A DNA stretch of 64,000 nucleotides from Clavulina sp. PMI_390 (lineage: Eukaryota > Basidiomycota > Agaricomycetes > Cantharellales > Hydnaceae). Made by a program: the position numbers and the translations under genes. Below, piece by piece: positions 57,649-64,000 of this stretch. The stretch is taken from positions 90,181 through 154,180 of the forward strand of contig WIDE01000017.1 of assembly GCA_015039315.1 (NCBI GenBank). The letters are read 5' to 3'. The notes below the pieces were generated by a model, which was not told the DNA's origin, did no database searches, and saw only the letters and a program-made list of their open reading frames with translations. How positions within the stretch are numbered: position 1 is the stretch's first letter; each line of letters begins with the position of its first letter.

Positions 57649-58540
57649 TATCCTCAGGCCCTTGGTCGAGCGAGTCTTACACTGGCAGGAATCAAGAGAT
57701 GGGGGTAGGAAATACACATTGTAACCACTCGTGGCGCCTATGGGTAATATCAGATTATCAAGCATTTGGTTGATCGACAGAGTTGCGGAGAATCCTCATG
57801 AGAAGTTGTTGAAGCTTCAAATCCGGCGGCAAGGGATTCTTGGTGATCCTCGGAGGATATTAAACTTGGAGTTGCCATGGCGGCAGCCGCTACCGCCGCG
57901 CGGGGGCTTACCGACCCCGCTCAATGCTCATACTGGAGGAGCCGCACGTAGATCTATGTCAATAGTGCTATATCTGTTCAAGAGGGGGCTGCTGGCTCGG
58001 CCAAGGGAGACTAGGATGAATGGTGGGGCTGATCGTAGCCTCCATAGCTTCGAAGCCCTGGCGGGACCGTCAATGGTCCCAATTTTGGCTACAAGGTCAG
58101 TGGCTGCCAATCGCTCCTGGCCGGCCCCATTATCTAGCTGAGGATTTCCAATAACAGCCTGAAATGTGTCAGTCTTCAAGCGTGATGTTTGATCAAAAAC
58201 TCCTGACAACATCGGCTCATTGTGAATGCATACTCGGCTCAGGTCCTTTGCAATCAAGTCATAACGAGAACCACCTGCAAATTCGGCGCATACCGTTCCA
58301 GAGCCTTGGTGCCTCAGGTGCTCTCAAATTGAGAGTCTCAATAATGAGGAGCGGGCTCAGTCGGCGGCCATCTAGTGTTGCGATTCAAATTGTCCGTGAA
58401 TCATTTGAGATCGACACTTTAGAGACCCCGTTTGTCATGTTCCTTGACATATTAGGCCCGTGCCAACAATGGAGCGTGGGGGAAGTCGCAATGGCACATC
58501 CAATCGGCCTTTACTGCACTGGATAGCAGCAGAAGTAACA
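57649..58540. other. accessory spacer between copies A and B
   Basis: A minus-strand ORF 58257-57928 (MIAKDLSRVCIHNEPMLSG...) is open for 109 codons but has no recognised family. Part of it may belong to a further decayed copy. Nothing else supported. Confidence 0.3.
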
Positions 58541-59358
58541 TTAGTGAGATGAGGTCGGTCTCAAGTTCAGGGGCTCTTAAAGGGTGTAGCCACAAGTGCT
58601 GATAGGCATGAGCTGGTTGTCGACAAAATAACCTAATCGTAGACTTGGGTGGAGTGGGTGATACAGCGGGCAAATTGAGCAGTGGAGCTACTTACAGGTG
58701 GGATCATTACCAAACTGTACCTCTTGCAGGGAAGGATTTTTGCAGCGCGCCACCACTAAGCTTTCACGAAGCGAGACATACCGAAGAACGCTGGTGTTCA
58801 TGATATTCCTGTCAGGGAAACCAGTCATTAGCCAACGGTATGCAGCTCCCATAGGGGAGCACTGGGTGGCTGGATTGAGAAATATTGAGATGATGGTGAT
58901 TGTTCGTTGTAAATAACTCACAGACTAATGAGATTATGGAAGCCAGAGGCGGGCAAGCAGTGAGCAGAATTTTGCACCGCGGGCGACAAAATAATAATAG
59001 ACCTAGAATCATGCATTCACCTGGATATCGATAGACGATGTGGTTGGTCAACCATGTATTGTCATAGGTCTTAAGTCAAGGAAACCGAACGCACGGGAGT
59101 AGACGGTTTTAGCTCCCTCCAGAAACGGCGAGAGTCTGCAGCACCTGGATCTTGACAATCCCCATGGCACTTTGAGAATGATAAGTAAATTGTGGAGTGA
59201 AGTGCTGTTTGGGACACCCATAAAGCTCACATTGCCGCGAATACCAAGCCGATAATGATAGCCATCCTTCGAGTAAGCGCGATCCTATATTCACGAGGGT
59301 AAAGGGTGTCATGAGAGCGCGGCAGAATTAAATCAACGCCTTTGGGCGTAGCGGTCAT
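58541..59358 (-). pseudogene. Membrane-protein family copy B, frameshifted remnant
   Basis: The N-terminal exon MTATPKGVDLILPRSHD...RRMAIIIGLVFAAM starts at 59358 with a splice donor identical in place to copy A. The next exon IAMGIVKIQVLQTLAVSGGS ends in TAA (59109-59111), created by one extra base relative to copy A. AAYRWLMTGFP and later ESLVVARC follow (58690-58850). The central TM exons found in A and C are not recognisable. Confidence 0.5.
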
Positions 59359-59965
59359 TTTGCCCGGACCCTCAGTCTTACAAAACTTATGCTAGTAGAA
59401 GGTGACCCAGTTCATGGGAGATGGGCTCAAGCGTAAATGGTGCCAACTTATGTATATCAACAGGCTACCATGATTGCCAGGGCTTATGGAGAGTTGAGCT
59501 CTATCATCCAGAAAAACGAACGGAGGTAGGTGCCAGGAGAGCGTGCTGAAGTCTCTTTTCGGGCAGTCGTTTGATCGTCCCGAGCTTTCGAATGTCCAGT
59601 TGCAGTGGTGGTGTCAGCCGCCCCAGGGCTTCTCGGGATCTGTGTAGTTCGACTAAGGCAATTCAGCACCGGGAGCTCAACCTTCGAAGATTTGACTTAT
59701 CGCCGGTGTCGGTTAGCTGTTCTATTTAAACAAATGCACGCAAGTTTAGCCGAAGCGGGGGAACGAGACTTGGCGCGCTGGAGTCTTTGGAGATATGACA
59801 ACAACCTCACGTAAAGACATGCAGAAAACAACGTCAAACACCGCTCAAGGATGGGCGCTGAGTGCGCCGCAACCTTTATGACTGTCAAATGGTGGCCGGA
59901 TCGGGCACGGCCACTGAGCTTGCACACGAAGCTTTGGACTTTGACTCCCTCTTCGTACTGCGCAT
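59359..59965. other. intergenic, upstream of the Zn2Cys6 gene
   Basis: Promoter side of both copy B (minus) and the transcription factor (plus). Nothing coding supported. Confidence 0.4.
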
Positions 59966-62119
59966 ATGCTAGCCAAAGGAACGGCCTGTCTCCAATGTCG
60001 CAGACATAAAGTGGTAAGCCGCCAAGCCAACCCACTGTGTTCATTTACCTGGAGTCAATATCCCTCTTGGGCGCTCGCCTGAATCCAACCTCTTGCTCAT
60101 TGAACTATTCGAACTTTGCGGACGTATTTATGTCCAACACGGGCGCTGTTATTTTCCTAGAAATGTAACGGCGTGAGACCTATCTGCTCTCGATGTCGGC
60201 ACCTTCACAAAAAATGCGAGCCTGCCGTTGCTATCTCTCGGCGTCGACCACTAGCAGAGCTGGAAGCTCGTGCCTTGGGGCTGGAAATTCGGGTTCATAA
60301 ACTAGCCGTTTCCCGACTTCATGATTTATCGTTGACCTCGACAAGACTACTAGATCGAGTTGCTCGGATTGGGTCACGCGGCAGGCAACAGCCAGCTGAT
60401 GCAACTTGGCTGCCTATGTATCCTCACTTTGAGGACCTTGCACCTGCATTGAGAACCTCAACGCAAGTTGGGCAACTACTGCTGGGCAGAGAAGTGACCG
60501 AAGGGTACTCGCCACTTATCCATCGCTCCGCCGTTGAACGAGCTTTAGACTCGTGTCAATGGGATGAGGGCGACCATGGAGACGTATCACCAATAGCGTC
60601 GCGCTACCTGTACGTTTGATCATTCTTACACCGAGCGTATTCCCCTCAAGCATACCTTTCTTCTCGTAGAATCAGCTTGTTTCTTCCACATCGTTCCCGA
60701 TTCCATTTCTTCATGGATGTGCCTTATTTCCTAAACTGCCTATCGCTTCCCTCATCGCACCCCGAATCCATCCACCCTTGCCTCCGATATGCATGCTATC
60801 TTGCCGCCTCTATCATGACTGGCGGGCGTTTGACCTTGCTACAACCCTACATGCTCGCAAGAACGCGCCATTTCCTCGACCAGTCTCTCATGTTTGCGGA
60901 CCGGCTCCCTCACTTTCTCTGGGGGAGCATGATTTTGGCATCATACATGGTGGGGAGAGCGCGGCGGCTAGAAGAAGCCTTTGCGATTGTCAGCTCAGCT
61001 GCACGGTTTGCTTCTGCATGTGGCCTTACTCGCAATCCGATTGCCGATCCGGGATACGACTACTTGCTGCCGCCTCCCAGGGATAAAGCTGAGGCCGATG
61101 ACCGGGCTCGGTTGGCGCGTTCGATTTATCTTACTGACCAAATACTGAGCACGCTTTCTGGCTTTCATCCAACGTTTTTGTGCAGTAGCAAGGATCATGA
61201 GGTTGGTTTCTTCAGAGAAATCCTGATCTATATATAATGATGAACTATTGACTGTTATATCAGTTACAGGATGCTGCTTACTCGGAGCCACTTGACACCC
61301 GGTCATCAATGATGCTTCTGAAGGTCTCCACAGTCAACCTTTTTGAAAACGTCACCGGTTTTGCTCGTTCAGTTTATGGTAAGTATGCTCGATAGTCCTC
61401 GTGAAATCATTGCTAAGAGTTCTGCGTCCCTCTCAGCGCGTCAGCCTAGTGCAGCAGGAAAAAGTCATGATTCATTAACATCACAACTTACCTCTATCAA
61501 GAGCTCGATCCCATCACTGGCTGGCGCCCCAGGTCTAGGGGAGTTTGAGGCAGTCACTACCTCCCGTCCCCATATATTCCTCGCACATGTGACGGTGTAT
61601 GGGAGTGCCATAGTACTGTATAGTTTGCAAGCTAGCAAAGATTCAGAAGCTAGGCGAGAGATGCTCAGGAATGTGCAATCGCTCGCTAATATATGTGAGA
61701 AATTCCGAGGTCCCAATCGCTCAAATCTGATTCAAGCCAGTTTACCGTCAATGGTATGCTCTCCTCGACCCCTCGACAACGCATCCTACCTCAACTGATC
61801 TGTGTCGAGATAGCGCCACATAATGAACGCAGTTCGAGTCCTCGCCCATGAGCTAAGGGCGCCAGAAGCCATAGAAAGCCCTCGGCTTTCCATTCACTAT
61901 TGTAAGACGATCGAGTTTCTTCTCGACTTCCTGGATAACTTGACAATATCCTATCCGGCGTGGGGTGAGTGTGCTTGCCCTATCAGATGGTGATCAAGCA
62001 GTTGCTAAATCGTCGATAATCATCGCTCGTGCCCGCCCATATCACTGTTTCGGCTAGTGGATGCTCCAACGCCATTAGCAGATGTCATCGTCCCCGCGGT
62101 GACTGCCCTGAATATCTGA
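59966..62119 (+). CDS. Zn2Cys6 fungal transcription factor
   Basis: Seven exons (59966-60013, 60161-60609, 60670-61201, 61264-61378, 61437-61753, 61814-61964, 62058-62119) give 557 aa. The binuclear cluster is ACLQCRRHKVKC (Cys8, 11, 18) then CSRCRHLHKKC (Cys25, 28, 35), joined across the first intron. The middle part has the fungal transcription-factor homology region: FFMDVPYFLNC, SIYLTDQILST, TSRPHIFLAHVTVYGSAIVL, HRxMNAVRVLAHELRAPEA-like text (RHIMNAVRVLAHELRAP), and FLLDFLDNLTISYPAWV. Such factors bind CGG-type sites and regulate metabolism. The target genes are unknown; it sits between degenerate membrane-gene copies B and C. Confidence 0.9.
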
Positions 62120-62418
62120 TCCCCCATCATCGGTTTATATGCGCGCTATTTCCTGCACTGAATGCCTACGTCATTGGATCTCATGTTCTGGGGGCAACCA
62201 GAGCTGCCCAGTGATCACCAAGCAAAGGCCTAGCAGGCCGTGCTTCTCTGCTTTCTGTCATGAATGCTACCTTGATCGAAAGTTTTTCCTCGGCAGGCCA
62301 GTCCTCGCGCTCTCGGTGGTGGTCGTGCATGTGGATATTCTCGTGAGGCCATGGACGGAGACGAGTGGGTTGAATCTCATGTTGATCCATCGAGCAGGAA
62401 ATGGCGTATAGAGGTGTA
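62120..62418. other. intergenic, converging 3' ends
   Basis: Between the transcription factor and copy C. A 3' frame on the minus strand (62432-62181) is open but not recognised. Confidence 0.4.
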
Positions 62419-64000
62419 TTATATAACGTCAATAATATAGCTGGTCATCCATCCTTCTGCGATATGCGGTGGCCCCTCAGTCTGGTCAAGCTTCAGGCTG
62501 AGCCTTACTTGCGATGTCCCCAATTTTTGGAAGGTTTGATGCTGAAACATCGGGGCCTCGTTGATAAGAGCAAGATTCTTCTTCGCTTGGAAATAATCTC
62601 TGAGAGTCCAGGGAGTTCCCAGATGAGAGGTTTCGATCAACTAGACTATAATCAAGATCAAAACAACGCACGTTTAGACGCTCCATGTGCCGAATTTCGA
62701 GCACCCCGTCGTGGGATGACTCGGTTGCAATATCGCGAGTTGTTACAACTCGGGCCATGGGAAGATTCTCTCCTGACTAATATTATTGGTTAGTGAGGGT
62801 ATTGCGATAATGTGGTCGCTTACTGAATCCCGAAAACCAGTCAGAAGCAACTCGAGGACCGGTAGTGATGGAAAGGCATGTAATCTAGCGAGACGAAGTA
62901 GTAAGATCTACTGTTGTTGTAATCCTATCTGGCGGCTGGACTGACAGGGAGAGGATAGTGATGCTGCAGACTGGGAGGAAGATGCATGAGGGTGAGTCAG
63001 TAGATATACCACACATTCTGGAGAGCAAGAGTTACCAGCGCCCAGAGGGATCCCAAAGCAGGCCGTCATGAATGTTGATTTGCACCACATACTCTATATG
63101 CAGCATAAGTCTCAGATATGCATCACAAGTAATGTCACTTTGAATAGAGACTTGCCAATGCGAAGGCGATGTACCAGGCCCTGGGCGTTGAGGCTTCAGA
63201 CGTGGAAAGAGACAAAGATTGAGGGAACGCACAGCTTCGTGAAGTACGAAAGAATAATATGGTCGATATCCCGGTTGATGTTAAACTTTCTGCGAAACAC
63301 CAAGGCGTTGTCTGGACTAGCCATACAATGGAGGGATACATTACTCACTGTCCTTTAGGCCTCGCTCTGCTCCCCTTAAAGACGATGCCACAAAACAGAA
63401 TAAAACCAGCGCTTTCTGTGATAATGGCGATTGAATTGTGAACTTTGAGTAGATGTGGATAGATTTTGCCAAAGGTGGATTTGGGCCCGAATGAATTGCA
63501 AATCAGATGCACCATGAGTGCGACCAGGGCTTTCAGTGGTGTATAGTTGATTAATTCGTCGCGGAGAGAAGTCGTGCCAAAGGAAATTACTCACCAAATT
63601 CGGACGCAGTTAAGATGTGGATAACTAACGCAGTAAGCCCCGAATGAAACACTAAATTAGGGAAATAGTAGTAGCATCAATGGACTGGCCTCAAGGTCGG
63701 GTTTAGTGGTACGCACAGGACGCGGCAACAAGTGCCAAGAAACACGAGACGATCGAGCGTGAAATGACCTGATGGTAGAAGTGGCTGCTATTAATAATGG
63801 AATTGTTGTATAGAGCAACGTAACTGCTAACCCCCGGAAGCATCACTAAAGCGTACCTCCTGTAAACAAAAATCAGCTTCTAGGATAAAATAACAAGCCT
63901 GCTTATGGTAGCACGCACCGAGGAATACTATTATAATTGAAGTTCCCACCACCAAATCCAGTGATTAGCCAACGGTAGAGAGCTTCGCCTAGAAAACTAC
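62419..64000 (-). CDS. Membrane-protein family copy C, 5' end beyond window
   Basis: On the minus strand the blocks read SFLGEALYRWLITGFGGGN, QEVRFSDASG, VISRSIVSCFLALVAASC, LVFHSGLTALVIHILTASEF, KALVALMVHLICNSFGPKST with KVHNSIAIITESAGFILFCG, YPSIVWLVQTTPWCFAES...STPRAWYIAF, TFMTACFGIPLGAG, LHAFPSLPVLELLLTGFRDSV, VVTTRDIATESSHDGVLE, and tail TLRDYFQAKKNLALIN ending at 62419. Each block is open and flanked by plausible splice sites, and no stop was found in the readable blocks, so this copy may be functional, unlike A and B. Function unknown; multi-pass membrane topology is inferred from the hydrophobic blocks. N-terminal exons lie beyond position 64000. Confidence 0.55.

Overview
The window looks like nuclear DNA of an agaricomycete fungus. 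Nearly every gene is cut by many 50-70 nt GT-AG introns, the protein-coding genes match typical basidiomycete families, and spacing is compact. Rhizoctonia/Ceratobasidium-like Cantharellales is my best guess, an inference from gene content only. One assembly gap (679 Ns, 11473-12151) lies inside a gene. I saw no bacterial features, CRISPR array, complete transposon or convincing tRNA. Gene models were spliced by hand from the sequence. For all complete models except the sugar transporter, the exon lengths or reading phases were checked and agree.

Layout. 1-9.2 kb: the 3' end of a BBC1/AIM3-type cysteine-protease-fold gene with an in-frame stop; a tandem pair of secreted M35 peptidyl-Lys metalloendopeptidases; a 12-TM sugar transporter with at least 17 introns. 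9.6-25.1 kb: the SAGA subunit Spt7 (interrupted by the gap), a conserved multi-pass membrane protein, a 1011-aa disordered protein, and a 1218-aa beta-rich/helical protein of unknown function. 26-38.4 kb: a housekeeping block with the PKA catalytic subunit, transportin (Kap104), the KDEL receptor Erd2 (divergent from transportin), a protein with one cyclic-nucleotide-binding-like domain, and the mitochondrial succinate-fumarate carrier. 39.7-54.9 kb: a homeodomain protein, the SWR1 chromatin remodeller, a Ser-rich small protein, a DEDDy 3'-5' exonuclease, an HSL-type alpha/beta hydrolase, and an ALY/Yra1-like mRNA export factor. 55-64 kb: an accessory region with three degenerate copies of a multi-TM family on the minus strand and a Zn2Cys6 transcription factor between copies B and C.

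Several neighbours share broad themes but nothing shows a dedicated gene cluster: chromatin and transcription (Spt7, Swr1, homeodomain, Zn2Cys6), trafficking (transportin, Erd2, mRNA export) and cAMP signalling (PKA, cNMP-domain protein).

The most notable observations are these. GC-AG introns occur where a neighbouring paralogue keeps GT (M35 copy 1 and membrane-family copy A), with another in ERD2; two of the three would be read through in frame if retained. The M35 pair keeps conserved promoter blocks. The membrane-gene array is visibly decaying. The large beta-rich protein has an internally repeated module and a long hydrophobic helix. SWR1 has five RGR-rich tracts near its N-terminus.
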